Of a stretch of 64,000 nucleotides of DNA, positions 25,943 through 35,335 are shown piece by piece (position 1 is the stretch's first letter; each line of letters starts with the position of its first letter). The DNA comes from an uncultured Porphyromonas sp. (GTDB taxonomy: Bacteria > Bacteroidota > Bacteroidia > Bacteroidales > Porphyromonadaceae): the NCBI RefSeq assembly GCF_905372525.1, contig NZ_CAJPPN010000006.1:1-64000 (forward strand), given 5' to 3'. The notes under the pieces are model-generated. The model saw only the letters and a list, made by a program, of their open reading frames with translations, made no database searches and had not been told where the DNA came from. The position numbers and the translations under genes were made by a program.

Positions 25943-27646
25943 TTAGACGAAGAAGCTAAGGAGGATCTGTGCAGAGATGATACGAACGAACATCGCTACC
26001 GGATAGACGATCGCATATGCGACGGAGCTAGAGCGGGACTCATTGATACTCATCGCATACTCTAGCGCCATGGAGTTGGCCATCGCTCCACAGAGCACCC
26101 CTACGGTCTCTGCGTGTGTCTTGCGATAACCGAAGAGGGATAGAAGGCCTACAAGGATCGTCGGTAGTACGGTGATGAGGAAGCCAAGGCCGATCCATAG
26201 GACACCATCACCGTGTATGATCGTCTCGAAGAAATGCTCTCCACTCGCTAGTCCCAGCCCCGCTAGGTAGATGATGATGCCGAATTGCTTGAGGAGCTGC
26301 GTAGCACTATTGCTCATGTAGGTAGCTAAGCGAAAGCGTGCCCCAAAGGCTCCCATGAGGATCCCCATAATGATCGGCCCCCCAGCCAGACCTAACTTGA
26401 TGGGCATACTTAGTCCCGGGATAGCGATCGGTATGGAGCCTATGATGCATCCGAGCGTTAGCCCAGCGAAGAAGCTCACGAGCTTCGGCTTGTCTAGGGT
26501 GTTGATGGAGTCCCCGAGGTAGGAGGCTACCTTAGTTAGCTGCTGCAGTTCACCCACGACGGTGAGGCGGTCACCTAGCTGTAGACGTAGGTCGGGTGTA
26601 GCTAGGATCTCGATACCTGCTCGGTCGATACGGGTGATGTTGATCCCATATTCATTGCGTAGACGTAGCGCTCCGAGCTTGACTCCATTGACCTTGGAGT
26701 TGGTGATGATGATACGCTTGGAGACGAGTTGGGCATCGATGGCATCCCAGTCGATGTCGGGCTTATTCCAATCTCGAGACTCTGCACGATGACCGAAGAA
26801 GGCCTCGAGGATACGAAGGTCATCCTTGTGGATCAGGACCAATAGATGGTCTCCCTGCTGCAGGATGGTCTGCGAGGAGGGGATGATGAGGTTCGATCCT
26901 CGCCAGATACGGGAGATGATGAACTTCTTCTCTATGAGGCCGACAGCCTCTAGGACACTTCGGCCAAAGAGGGCGGGATTGGTCAGCTCAAGCTCGGTGA
27001 TGTAGGTGGTCTTCGTCTCTGCCTGTGGGGTGTCTTTCCCTTTATTAGGGTCTATATAGTGCAGGAATACGATCGCGAGGATGACGCCTACGACCCCGAG
27101 GGGATAGGTCAGAGCACAGGCGAGTGCTAGGTCTGCTACCTGCCGAGCTCCCCCTGAGCCTAGGATGTCCTGTAGGGTACTCTGCACGGCCGCTAGCATA
27201 GGGGTATTAGTGACCGCTCCCGACATGATCCCCAGCATATTAGGCATGGAGACGTCGCAGACGAAGTGGAGAATGACGATGAGTATCAGCGCTAGCGTGA
27301 TGAGCAGGAGACCAAGACCATTGTAGAGAATACCCTGCTTCTTCAGCGAAGGGAAGAATGAAGGTCCCACCTCTACCCCTAGCGCATAGACGAAGAGGGT
27401 CAAGCCTAGCGTCTGGGCAAAGCTATTCATAGACTCGTTCACCCTCACCCCGAAGTGTGCCCCGAGGATCCCCACAAAGAAGACGAAGGTAATCCCCAGA
27501 GAGAGCTTCCCGACACGTAGCTTGCCTAGTACTAAGCCAATAGCCGAGACCAGCGTGAGCATTACGAGGGTCTGGAGGACGGAGGGGGTGACGAAGACAT
27601 CACGTAGCCAAGTATTGATTGTATCCATTCTGTCTACTATCTGCAC
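25943..27646 (-). CDS. AspT/YidE family putative transporter
   Basis: A 567-residue inner-membrane protein with two bundles of about five hydrophobic helices each (residues 20-205 and 385-567), separated by two TrkA-C-like regulatory domains (about 215-375; GVKLGALRLRNEYGINITRI). This is the layout of the aspartate:alanine exchanger family. Substrate and direction are not predictable. It heads the minus-strand cluster with queC, xth, tsaB and the SSB-like gene. Confidence 0.85.
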   Translation of the reverse strand: MQIVDRMDTINTWLRDVFVTPSVLQTLVMLTLVSAIGLVLGKLRVGKLSLGITFVFFVGILGAHFGVRVNESMNSFAQTLGLTLFVYALGVEVGPSFFPSLKKQGILYNGLGLLLITLALILIVILHFVCDVSMPNMLGIMSGAVTNTPMLAAVQSTLQDILGSGGARQVADLALACALTYPLGVVGVILAIVFLHYIDPNKGKDTPQAETKTTYITELELTNPALFGRSVLEAVGLIEKKFIISRIWRGSNLIIPSSQTILQQGDHLLVLIHKDDLRILEAFFGHRAESRDWNKPDIDWDAIDAQLVSKRIIITNSKVNGVKLGALRLRNEYGINITRIDRAGIEILATPDLRLQLGDRLTVVGELQQLTKVASYLGDSINTLDKPKLVSFFAGLTLGCIIGSIPIAIPGLSMPIKLGLAGGPIIMGILMGAFGARFRLATYMSNSATQLLKQFGIIIYLAGLGLASGEHFFETIIHGDGVLWIGLGFLITVLPTILVGLLSLFGYRKTHAETVGVLCGAMANSMALEYAMSINESRSSSVAYAIVYPVAMFVRIISAQILLSFFV

Positions 27647-27679
27647 GAGCTAGACCTGCGAGTAAGGTCTTAGCTTCAG

Positions 27680-27687
27680 CAAAATTA
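27680..27687 (-). promoter_or_regulatory. Candidate -7 promoter box for the AspT-like/queC cluster
   Basis: The minus strand reads TAATTTTG, an exact TAnnTTTG match 34 bases upstream of the transporter start. Confidence 0.6.
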
Positions 27688-27810
27688 CCACTTTTTGGCT
27701 AAGGCTGGTTATCTAGCTCCCCTCGCTAGGGTGCTACTGCCTATCTGTGCTGTTGTGCTCGGAGTCGTGAGCTAGTAGTAGACGGGTCTCGTCCCTATAG
27801 CTCCGGGTAG

Positions 27811-27832
27811 TAGCCCCTAGGCTTGGGGGCTA
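27811..27832 (-). terminator. Hairpin at the end of gldE
   Basis: TAGCCCC / GGGGGCTA arms (27811-27832) form a short hairpin overlapping the gldE stop codon. It is probably the terminator of the coaX-gldE cluster. Confidence 0.5.
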
Positions 27833-29080
27833 TTCGGAGAGGATCATCTTCACTAGGACGATCTTCGTGGAGGTGCAGCGGAGCATCTCGAAGCGGATAC
27901 CATCGATCTCAAGCACCTCGCCCTGAGATGGGATACTCGGGTGATGATGGAGGATGAAGCCTGCGATCGTCATGAAGTCCTCGTCCTCGGGGAGGAAGAG
28001 ACCGAACTGTTCGTTGATATCGTCGATCTCCATACGTCCGCTGAAGATATAGGTATGGTCGTCGATACGCTTCGCGATGCGCTTCTTGTGGTCGTGCTCA
28101 TCCTCTATATCTCCGAAGATCTCCTCTACGACGTCCTCTAGGGTCACCATACCAGCCGTCCCCCCGAGCTCATCGATGACGATAGCGATGCTCTTCTTGC
28201 GCTGCATGAGGAGCTTCATCAGCGTGCTGGCCTGCATACTCTCTGGGACGAAGATACTGGGGACGATACGCTCCCGCCAGTCACCACTGCGAAACATCTC
28301 GCTGGAGTGTATGTAGCCGATGACCTCGTCGATATGCTCCCGATAGACGATGATCTTAGAGAGGCCTGTACGGACGAAGAGCTCCTCGAGGTGCGTCTTC
28401 GTCACTCCATACTCTACACCTACGATCTCGTTGCGGGGGAGCATGCAGTCACGTACCTGAAGCCCAGAGAAGGTGATGGCATTCTGGATAATCTTGACCT
28501 CCGTCTCTATCCCAGAGGCCTGCCCATCATCAGAGCTGTGTGTGAGGTAGTACTCTAGGTCAAGTGCTGACAGAGCTGGGCGGATAGCGACGCTGCTGGT
28601 CTTCTGGCCCGCTAATAGGAGCACCGCTCGTGTAATCAACCCGATGATCAGTACGAAGGGATAGAGTAGGATATAAATCAGGAAGACCAGCCCAGAGAAG
28701 AAGCGCATGGTACGATTAGGGTTGGCCCGGAAGGTCACCTTCGGGAGAAACTCACCTACGAAGAGGATGAGTAGCGTACTGAGGATCGACTGGGCGAGCA
28801 GGAGCACCCCATCATTATCCCCGAGCAGGGATATGAGCCAGGGCTCCATGAGCTCAGCCATGAGGAGCCCATAGATGACGAGGGCAACATTATTCCCTAG
28901 GAGCATCGTCGTGATGAAGCGGTCAGGGCGACTATACAGGAGTCCTAGGATCTTGGCCGAGAGTCCCCCCTTGCTCCTATCGAGCTCTAGACGCAGCTTG
29001 TCTGAGGAGAGGAAGGCGATCTCCATCCCAGAGAAGAGTGCCGAGGCGATGAGGGTGAGTAAGATATATAGATAGAGCAT
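27830..29080 (-). CDS. gldE: GldE-like CNNM/CorC family membrane protein
   Basis: A 416-residue protein with an N-terminal DUF21 (CNNM) membrane domain of about four helices (1-160), a CBS pair (about 200-320; MLPRNEIVGVEY, ELGGTAGMVTLEDVVEEIFGDIEDEHD) and a C-terminal CorC/HlyC domain. The architecture matches the GldE proteins of Bacteroidetes, named from gliding motility work but widespread in non-gliders, and divalent cation transporters. It follows lptC by 12 bases, last in a five-gene cluster. Confidence 0.85.
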   Translation of the reverse strand: MLYLYILLTLIASALFSGMEIAFLSSDKLRLELDRSKGGLSAKILGLLYSRPDRFITTMLLGNNVALVIYGLLMAELMEPWLISLLGDNDGVLLLAQSILSTLLILFVGEFLPKVTFRANPNRTMRFFSGLVFLIYILLYPFVLIIGLITRAVLLLAGQKTSSVAIRPALSALDLEYYLTHSSDDGQASGIETEVKIIQNAITFSGLQVRDCMLPRNEIVGVEYGVTKTHLEELFVRTGLSKIIVYREHIDEVIGYIHSSEMFRSGDWRERIVPSIFVPESMQASTLMKLLMQRKKSIAIVIDELGGTAGMVTLEDVVEEIFGDIEDEHDHKKRIAKRIDDHTYIFSGRMEIDDINEQFGLFLPEDEDFMTIAGFILHHHPSIPSQGEVLEIDGIRFEMLRCTSTKIVLVKMILSE

Positions 29081-29092
29081 GGCCTAGGGGGG

Positions 29093-29815
29093 CTACTTAG
29101 ATGGAGCTTTTTGAAGGCTATCGGGTCGTGGGGTGACCGTCGTCGGTGAGGGGACCGGCTGAGTGGTTCCCTCCTCGTCGTACTCGATCATCCCCTTGTT
29201 ATTGAGGATCTGATACCAGCTGAGGTCATCTGTGGCCTCGAAGCTGGAGCCACGTAGCTCCCTACCCTGAGTGAAGAAGTAGGTCGTATCGTGGGAGTAC
29301 AGACGACGCTGGTCTCGCTGCCAGAAGAGGCGGTGAGTATTCAGTCGTTGCCCTTCGGGTCCCTGTACCTGGACGTGGCCTATTAGCTCCCATTCCTCGG
29401 TCGCTGTGCTACGTATGGCGGAGTCGGCCTTGATGAACACCTTGTTCCCGCTGACCGTATCGTAGGGGCGTAGGATGAGCCCTTGGGGAAAGACCCATTC
29501 GTTACGCTCTGGACGCTCATAGATCAGTAGGACAGGGGCGATCATACGATAGCGTATCATCCCCGAGTCAGAGATGAGCGTATTGAGCTTAATCATACGT
29601 GCCGTGTAGAGGGAGTCGATATTGACGTTGAGGCTCTTCGTCTCCACACGTTCCTTGGAGCAGGCTGCGACAGCTAGGATCGCCAGTAGGGCGAGGGCGG
29701 TCTGCAGTAGGGGGGCTAGAGGGGAACGAAAGAGACCCCCTACCGAGGGCTGATGATCCTCGGTAGGGAGTCCTGGTTGCTTCCCGTTCGCTCTCGGCGA
29801 AGGAAGGTCAAGCAT
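29093..29815 (-). CDS. lptC: LptC-like LPS export lipoprotein
   Basis: A 240-residue protein with the LptC beta-jellyroll (about 58-200; DSGMIRYRMIAPVLLIYERPERNEWVFP, split here for illustration into its DSGMIRYRM and WVFPQGL parts). A lipobox VAAC places the lipidated cysteine at C52, preceded by a hydrophobic helix at about 33-50. The 30-residue leader before that helix is unusually long, and no alternative start codon exists between it and the helix. Its coding DNA contains an 11-bp inverted repeat. It should bridge LPS from the inner-membrane LptBFG to LptA. It lies between the TPR gene and gldE. Confidence 0.82.
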   Translation of the reverse strand: MLDLPSPRANGKQPGLPTEDHQPSVGGLFRSPLAPLLQTALALLAILAVAACSKERVETKSLNVNIDSLYTARMIKLNTLISDSGMIRYRMIAPVLLIYERPERNEWVFPQGLILRPYDTVSGNKVFIKADSAIRSTATEEWELIGHVQVQGPEGQRLNTHRLFWQRDQRRLYSHDTTYFFTQGRELRGSSFEATDDLSWYQILNNKGMIEYDEEGTTQPVPSPTTVTPRPDSLQKAPSK

Positions 29816-29832
29816 AGACTATACTATGGAGA

Positions 29833-31182
29833 TTAGGGGATGACGACAGACTCGCCACCGATGTTGAGCGTGCTACCCTTCTTCAGCTCTGGGTGCATGA
29901 AGATGTCCTGAGCAGAGGGGAGGAAGCGAGAGTAGGTGGCGATGAGGCGGTTGGCCTGTCCTGCTACCTTGGGGTCTACGCTCGCTGCTCGGCGGAGCTT
30001 GTTGATGACGAGGTAGTAGACACAGCGCTGCTTGATCTTGTCATCGGGGAAGTAGCTCGAGGCGGCATTAGCCGTCATCTGTGCCAGCACGATGAGTGCC
30101 TGACCCGAGTTGGGGTTCTCTGCCAGTACCTTGTTAGCATAGTTACGAGCCTGTGCCATGTTGTTCTGCTTCATCGATAGCTGGATCAGCACCTCGTAGC
30201 ACTTTATACGATCGCTAGAGGACTTGGATAGCTCGATAGCCTTGTTGAGGTACTCGGAGGCTTCGGAGAACTTGCTCCCTTCGATCGCTGCTCCAGCTAG
30301 CTGCATAGCTGCAGTTGCAGAGGGCTCGATGTCGAAGAGATACTTGCTGGCGTGCTGGGACTCGGCACTATGACAGCCTGCACGGCTGAAGAGGGAGACG
30401 GCTGTCGTGAGATAGGTCTTATCCTTCTTGTGCGCATCGATCTTAGCTGTCGTGTAGATCTTTGTCAGCATCTCACAGCCAGCCAGACCACTCTGAGCGA
30501 ATTCAGCGTCCATACCATTCTTGAAGGTATCGACAGCCTTGCGTGCCTCGGGGTTGTTAGCAGTCGCTTCTACCGAGGTCTCGACGTACTCAGCTGCGTC
30601 TAGGTAGTCCTTGATGTACTGCTCTGCCTTGGTCTTGTCACGTAGAGCTACGGCACGAGAGGAGTAGGCGAAGTAGTAGAGGAGCTCAGCGGGTGTCTGG
30701 CCCTTGTAGCGAGCTACGACGGGCTTGAGCCAAGTGTAGACCTCGGCATAGTCCGCCTTGTCACCCATAGCGGTCAGATACTCCTTAGTCTTGGTGAGCA
30801 TGATCTGATCAGCACCCATCTTGGGATCGTCGCCGAAGTAGGTGGCACGGTCATCGTAGAGCTTCATCAGGTCTGAGAGAGCCTTCTTCTTGCCAGCAGC
30901 ATCCTTAGCCTGCTTGAGCTTCCATTGTAGGATCTTCGCCCCGATGATGTATATGTTCTTAGAGGACGCCGGGCACTCGTCATAAGCCCTCTTCCAGTGT
31001 TCGTAGGCATCTTGGTAGTTACCTGTCTTCCCGAGACTGGTGAATAAGCTGATGCTTTGGCGGCAACGGATACTGTCCTGTCCTGAGCCAAAGGGGGTCC
31101 CCGAAGCCTTGCCCGTCTGGGCATAAGCAGCTGTGGAGAGGAGGCCCAGAGCTGCTACCAGGATCATTCTGTTCAGTTTCAT
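29833..31182 (-). CDS. Secreted tetratricopeptide-repeat protein
   Basis: A 449-residue helical protein with a signal peptide ending AYAQ (residue 22). Helical TPR-like repeats are clearest at about 280-380 (ATAAMQLAGAAIEG, EASEYLNKAIELSK, ARNYANKVLAENPNSGQALI). It is probably a periplasmic scaffold. It sits between an outer-membrane beta-barrel gene and lptC in the same operon, consistent with an envelope-assembly role, though its partners cannot be named. Confidence 0.8.
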   Translation of the reverse strand: MKLNRMILVAALGLLSTAAYAQTGKASGTPFGSGQDSIRCRQSISLFTSLGKTGNYQDAYEHWKRAYDECPASSKNIYIIGAKILQWKLKQAKDAAGKKKALSDLMKLYDDRATYFGDDPKMGADQIMLTKTKEYLTAMGDKADYAEVYTWLKPVVARYKGQTPAELLYYFAYSSRAVALRDKTKAEQYIKDYLDAAEYVETSVEATANNPEARKAVDTFKNGMDAEFAQSGLAGCEMLTKIYTTAKIDAHKKDKTYLTTAVSLFSRAGCHSAESQHASKYLFDIEPSATAAMQLAGAAIEGSKFSEASEYLNKAIELSKSSSDRIKCYEVLIQLSMKQNNMAQARNYANKVLAENPNSGQALIVLAQMTANAASSYFPDDKIKQRCVYYLVINKLRRAASVDPKVAGQANRLIATYSRFLPSAQDIFMHPELKKGSTLNIGGESVVIP

Positions 31183-31254
31183 TGTGTCTAGTTTTCTATT
31201 TGATTACATCGATATAGATCGATACTGCTTTGGATTGTCCTTTACACTGTACGT

Positions 31255-32565
31255 TTAGTTGATACGTGCCTTGCGGAACCAGCCTTCGTTGAAGGTGATA
31301 CCCACAGTGAAGCCTATAGCATGCTCACTGACCATCCCTGAGACACGGGGCTTCAGGTAGCTATAGTCGAGGGTGAGGCTCACCAGAGAGCGACGATCGA
31401 TGAGGGGCATACCGATACCGAAGGATGCACCATACTGATTGTAGCTCGCGAGCCCTCCGTTGGGGGCAGGAACCTTCACGTAGGAGTTAGAGCCATTCAC
31501 CCCGAAGCGGTAGTAAGAGCGACTGAAGACACTCCGCCCGCGATAGTTAGGGATCCAAGATCCTCCTAGGGCGATGCGGTAGCGGTCGGCAAACTGTGCT
31601 CCAGCTCCCGCCTCTCCTGCTCGGCTCCACTTCATATAGGAGACATCTGCTCCTAGGGTGAAGACATCCTGATAGCGGTAGGTGAGCCCTGCAGAGAGAC
31701 TCATAGGACTCAGGTGCTGGGCGCTAGAGGTCAGCGTATCGGCCTTGATGAGCGTACTGCGCTGTGTCTTGGTATCGTACTGATACTGTAGGGAGACTGC
31801 CTCCGAGCGAAGCTTCATCTCTGGGGCAAAGGTCGCCCCGAGGACGAGGCTACGTCCACGCTGCGCATCCAAGGTCAGCTCATACTGAGCCCCGATGTCG
31901 AACTTGAAGCCCTTTAGGTGTAGCTGGGACTGGTCGATCGGGTTGATCGCATTGTTCCCCGAGCTGTAGACCACCTGATGCTGCTGTGTCGTATAGCCGA
32001 AGAGGTACGAGGCATTCACCCCGAGGGAGAAATGCCCGATACGCCCCCCGATACCGAGGTAGAGGTCGTTGAAGCTCCCGCTACCGGAGTAGGCTCGCTG
32101 ATAGAGGTTCTGCTTCTCATCACCCTGGAGTGGCTCCGTATTGCCGAAGCGGTAGCCGACGGTAGAGTAGGGGGTGATCCCCCCACTAATAGCTAGGTGC
32201 CGACTCACGGGGAAGAGGATCGTGAAGTAGTCGATATTCCCGAGTACTCGGCTATCTCTCTTGCTTCCCTCAGCGAGGTAGGAGCCACGTAGGGATACTG
32301 CCAGATCCATGATGAAGGTCAGGGAGTCTACGGCTGTGTAGGAGGCGGGGTTGGCAGGGTTCGTGATATTGGGGTCTCGTAGCCCAGCACCTAGTCCTCC
32401 CATAGCACGAGCGCCTGCGGTCTGGCGTTCGCCGAGTCGCCCATAGCCGTAGCGACTGTAGGGGGAGCGCTCGCTATTGCCCTGCCCATACAGCGGGGAT
32501 GCACTGAGTGCTCCGATGAGCCCAGCCCAGACGAGCTGGTGGATGATCTTCTTCCTTGTTATCAT
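31255..32565 (-). CDS. Outer-membrane beta-barrel protein, OmpP1/FadL-like
   Basis: A 436-residue protein with a signal peptide ending around SPLYGQ (residue 28). The N-terminal SPYSRYGYGRLGERQTAGA and GGLGAGLRDPNITNPANPAS segments are typical of Bacteroidetes outer-membrane barrels near coaX, and the rest is a series of alternating amphipathic strands. It is probably a transporter-type barrel, but the ligand is unknown. Its start overlaps the coaX stop codon by 4 bases, so translation is coupled. Confidence 0.75.
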   Translation of the reverse strand: MITRKKIIHQLVWAGLIGALSASPLYGQGNSERSPYSRYGYGRLGERQTAGARAMGGLGAGLRDPNITNPANPASYTAVDSLTFIMDLAVSLRGSYLAEGSKRDSRVLGNIDYFTILFPVSRHLAISGGITPYSTVGYRFGNTEPLQGDEKQNLYQRAYSGSGSFNDLYLGIGGRIGHFSLGVNASYLFGYTTQQHQVVYSSGNNAINPIDQSQLHLKGFKFDIGAQYELTLDAQRGRSLVLGATFAPEMKLRSEAVSLQYQYDTKTQRSTLIKADTLTSSAQHLSPMSLSAGLTYRYQDVFTLGADVSYMKWSRAGEAGAGAQFADRYRIALGGSWIPNYRGRSVFSRSYYRFGVNGSNSYVKVPAPNGGLASYNQYGASFGIGMPLIDRRSLVSLTLDYSYLKPRVSGMVSEHAIGFTVGITFNEGWFRKARIN

Positions 32566-33296
32566 TTGTCTCTATTGTACTCCAGTATCTTATTTAGTCC
32601 ATAGAGGACTAGGTTGGGCTCCACACAGACCTCTTCGCTGAGGAGCTCTTGTATCATCGGGGCATCGCCTCCTGTGAGGAAGACTATAGCCTCGGGGTTG
32701 GTCTGACGGAGAGCCTTGATGTAGCCCTCGACCTCGTAGATGAGCCCCTGTAGGACCCCTCTGCTGATGGCCTCCTGCGTCGTGGCTCCGAAGCCTAGGG
32801 TCGTATCCTCCAGATCGGAGAGTAGGGGCAGGCGCGAGGTGAAGTGGTTCAGCGCCTTGAGGCGGGTATAGAGACCCGGGGAGATATTCCCCCCGAGGTA
32901 CACTCCCTGCTGGGTAATGCGCTCAAAGGTGATCGCAGTGCCCGAGTCGATGACGAGTAGGTCGCTTCCCTTTGGTGCTAGGGAATATGCTCCGACGACG
33001 GCTGCTAGGCGGTCACTGCCTAGTCGCTTGCGGTCGTAGGCTACCTCTAGGGGGATCGCTGTCGTCTCGTCTACCTTGATCATTGAGTGCAGACGCTCTG
33101 AGAGGAGTCCCAGTAGGGGCTTGTCCACTCTCGCTACGGAGCTATAGACTGCAGCCTCTAGGTCCGGGTGGGCCGAGAGCACTTGTCCAGCTTCGCGCAG
33201 GGATAGATGTGGGTAGGTATAGTGTTGTACGAGCCTTCCTTGGGCTGCCACGGCCACCTTACACACGGTATTCCCTTGGTCAATGATTAAGTTCAC
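32562..33296 (-). CDS. coaX: Type III pantothenate kinase
   Basis: A 244-residue ASKHA-fold enzyme that phosphorylates pantothenate, the first step of coenzyme A synthesis. It has the N-terminal IIDQGNTVCKVAV phosphate loop, GSDRLAAVVGAY, and a VIDSGTAITFE motif, which are diagnostic for CoaX. It begins the cluster coaX, outer-membrane barrel, TPR, lptC, gldE. A weak -7-like TTTCTTTG lies at 33325-33332 on the minus strand. Confidence 0.93.
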   Translation of the reverse strand: MNLIIDQGNTVCKVAVAAQGRLVQHYTYPHLSLREAGQVLSAHPDLEAAVYSSVARVDKPLLGLLSERLHSMIKVDETTAIPLEVAYDRKRLGSDRLAAVVGAYSLAPKGSDLLVIDSGTAITFERITQQGVYLGGNISPGLYTRLKALNHFTSRLPLLSDLEDTTLGFGATTQEAISRGVLQGLIYEVEGYIKALRQTNPEAIVFLTGGDAPMIQELLSEEVCVEPNLVLYGLNKILEYNRDK

Positions 33297-33422
33297 TTAA
33301 GAATAGGTAGTGTCAATTAGACCACAAAGAAACGCTTTTTCCTTGGAATAAGCCTGCTCCAGGAGAGCTCAGACACGATGATCCATCTCGCAGTCGCACC
33401 CTGATGCTCCTATCCTAGGGGG

Positions 33423-33872
33423 TTAGTCGAGTAGGGTCTCTCCCTCCCCGAGCTCCTCCCTCAGGAGGGATAGAGCAGCCTCCTCTGCCTGGCGCATACG
33501 CTCCTCGTCCTCGTCCGTCTTGTCGTTGAGTCCGCACAAGTGGAGTACCCCATGGATGATCACCCGATGGAGCTCCTCGGCATAGTCTGTGCCGAGCTGC
33601 TCGGCATTACTCCTGACAGTATCTAGGCTGATGAGCATGTCCCCTGCGATACGATCGCCCTCACTCTCATCGAAGGTGATGATGTCCGTGTAGTAGTCGT
33701 GGTCTAGGAAGTCCTGATTGGTCTGCAAGATACGCTCATCCCCGCAAAACTGGTAGCAGAGCTCGCCTACCTTGCGCCCGTAGCCACGAGCGACCTCTTC
33801 GATCCAGCTACGGAGGAGCTTCTTGTGGAGCCTCGGCTCCTCGACATCGTCATCCGAATAAAAGGCTATCAT
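33423..33872 (-). CDS. ybeY: Endoribonuclease YbeY
   Basis: A 149-residue protein of the UPF0054/YbeY family, involved in 16S rRNA 3' processing and ribosome quality control. The zinc motif HGVLHLCG provides H107 and H111. The third histidine of the classical HGxLHLxGYDH motif is not present: the sequence reads GLNDKTDED. A similar replacement is, as far as I recall, common in Bacteroidetes YbeY. It is 15 bases after the TsaC-like gene. Confidence 0.9.
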   Translation of the reverse strand: MIAFYSDDDVEEPRLHKKLLRSWIEEVARGYGRKVGELCYQFCGDERILQTNQDFLDHDYYTDIITFDESEGDRIAGDMLISLDTVRSNAEQLGTDYAEELHRVIIHGVLHLCGLNDKTDEDEERMRQAEEAALSLLREELGEGETLLD

Positions 33873-33887
33873 TATCTATTCTATGGC

Positions 33888-34523
33888 TTAATATTCTTTC
33901 TTTAATAAAGGCTCTTCGTCCGCTAGGCGACCATGCCCCAGACGGAGTACCTCGAAGGGCTCCTCTGTACAATCAACGACCGTAGAGGGGGCGAGTGGTA
34001 TATCCCCTGCGTCAAAGACCCCTGCGACCTGTGACCCGAAGCGTTCGTCGATGAGCTCTGGGTTCGTTGCATACTCCGGCTCCTCACTGTCCTCTATGGG
34101 GAGTGAGGCCGTGATCAGGGGGTTGCCTAGGTGCTCGCTCAGGAGCTGCCCGATGGGGTGCTGTGCCAGACGTACGCCTACCTCTCGGCGATGCTTGAAG
34201 ACCTTGGGTAGAGCCCCAGAGGCAGGTAGGATGAAGGTATAGTTTACCTCATGATCCTTGATGAACTTAAAGGCTCGGTCATTCATCCTACAGTACTCAG
34301 AGACCTGGCTCAGCGAGGTACAGGCGATGGAGAGGGCTTTCTTCTTCACATCGATCCCCTTGAGCCTACAGATCTCCTCGATAGCCCTTGCATTCAGGGC
34401 ATCACAGCAGTAGGCATAGCCCGAGGCCGTGGGGTAGATGAAGACCGCCCCATCACGTAGCTGATCGATGAGCTGACTGAGGAGCCGATAGTCGGGATTG
34501 TCGGCGTAGAGCTTGATGAGCAT
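33888..34523 (-). CDS. TsaC/YciO family (Sua5-like) protein
   Basis: A 211-residue YrdC-domain protein. The YrdC fold is recognisable from LRDGAVFIYPTASGYAYCCDA, KKKALSIACTSLSQVSEY and YTFILPASG. Most family members make threonylcarbamoyl-AMP for t6A. Here the usual PTDT/VYGL segment reads PTASGYAYCC (31-40), which is unusual and makes the assignment between active TsaC and YciO-type paralogue uncertain. It lies between rlmB and ybeY in the same cluster. Confidence 0.8.
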   Translation of the reverse strand: MLIKLYADNPDYRLLSQLIDQLRDGAVFIYPTASGYAYCCDALNARAIEEICRLKGIDVKKKALSIACTSLSQVSEYCRMNDRAFKFIKDHEVNYTFILPASGALPKVFKHRREVGVRLAQHPIGQLLSEHLGNPLITASLPIEDSEEPEYATNPELIDERFGSQVAGVFDAGDIPLAPSTVVDCTEEPFEVLRLGHGRLADEEPLLKKEY

Positions 34524-34562
34524 AGTCTCAGATATATCTATGGCGCACTAGGACAGGATATG

Positions 34563-35300
34563 TTACTTCTTTGCTTGGCGCACGACCTCGTAGATGAGGA
34601 TCCCTGCGGCGACGGAGACGTTCAGCGAACCTATAGCTCCCACCTGGGGGATGCGTACGATATGGTCTACCATACGCAGTACGTCTGTCGATACCCCATG
34701 ATCCTCGGCTCCGAGCACGAGACCCAGGGGAAGGCGTAGATCCGTCTCCGTGTAGAGGTCACTCGCCTTCTCTGAGGCTGCGACCACCTGGAGTCCGCTC
34801 TGCTGCAGTAGAGCTACTGCGGAAGCAATAGAGCTGACACGACATACGGGCAGCCGGTGCAGAGCACCAGCCGAGGTCTTGATGGCATCGGCTGTCACAC
34901 TCACGCTCCCACGCTCGGGGATGATGAGGGCATCGACGCCGGCGCACTCTGCGGTACGTGCTATCGCCCCGAAGTTCCTCACGTCGGTCAAGCCGTCCAG
35001 CAGTACCACGAATGGGGATCGTCCCTGCTCGTAGATCATCGGGATGAGCTGCTCTAGTGACGTGTACTCGATCTCGCTGACGAAGGCGATGACCCCCTGA
35101 TGCTGTCCCCGAGTCAGACGTGATAGACGCTCCTCGGGTACCATCTGTAGGGGGATGATACGCTCACGTGCCAGAGCCATGATGCGACTTACTTCGTCGC
35201 TTCTTAGCCCTCGCTTCAGTAGTATTTTGTCGATTTCACGCCCTGCTTCTAGTGCCTCGAGCAGAGGGTGCATACCGAAGATCAAGTTATTTCTTCCCAT
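34563..35300 (-). CDS. rlmB: 23S rRNA (guanosine-2'-O-)-methyltransferase RlmB
   Basis: A 245-residue SpoU/TrmH-family enzyme with the N-terminal substrate-binding domain (about 4-75) and the knotted SAM domain. SAM-domain motifs are visible: DVRNFGAIARTAEC, LVLGAEDHGVS and IPQVGAIGSLNVSVAAGI. It methylates the 2'-O of a 23S rRNA guanosine (G2251 in E. coli). It starts the cluster rlmB, tsaC-like, ybeY, and a -7 box lies 36 bases upstream. Confidence 0.93.
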   Translation of the reverse strand: MGRNNLIFGMHPLLEALEAGREIDKILLKRGLRSDEVSRIMALARERIIPLQMVPEERLSRLTRGQHQGVIAFVSEIEYTSLEQLIPMIYEQGRSPFVVLLDGLTDVRNFGAIARTAECAGVDALIIPERGSVSVTADAIKTSAGALHRLPVCRVSSIASAVALLQQSGLQVVAASEKASDLYTETDLRLPLGLVLGAEDHGVSTDVLRMVDHIVRIPQVGAIGSLNVSVAAGILIYEVVRQAKK

Positions 35301-35335
35301 TAAGTACAGTCCTAGAGTTTCTAATCTCTATAAGA

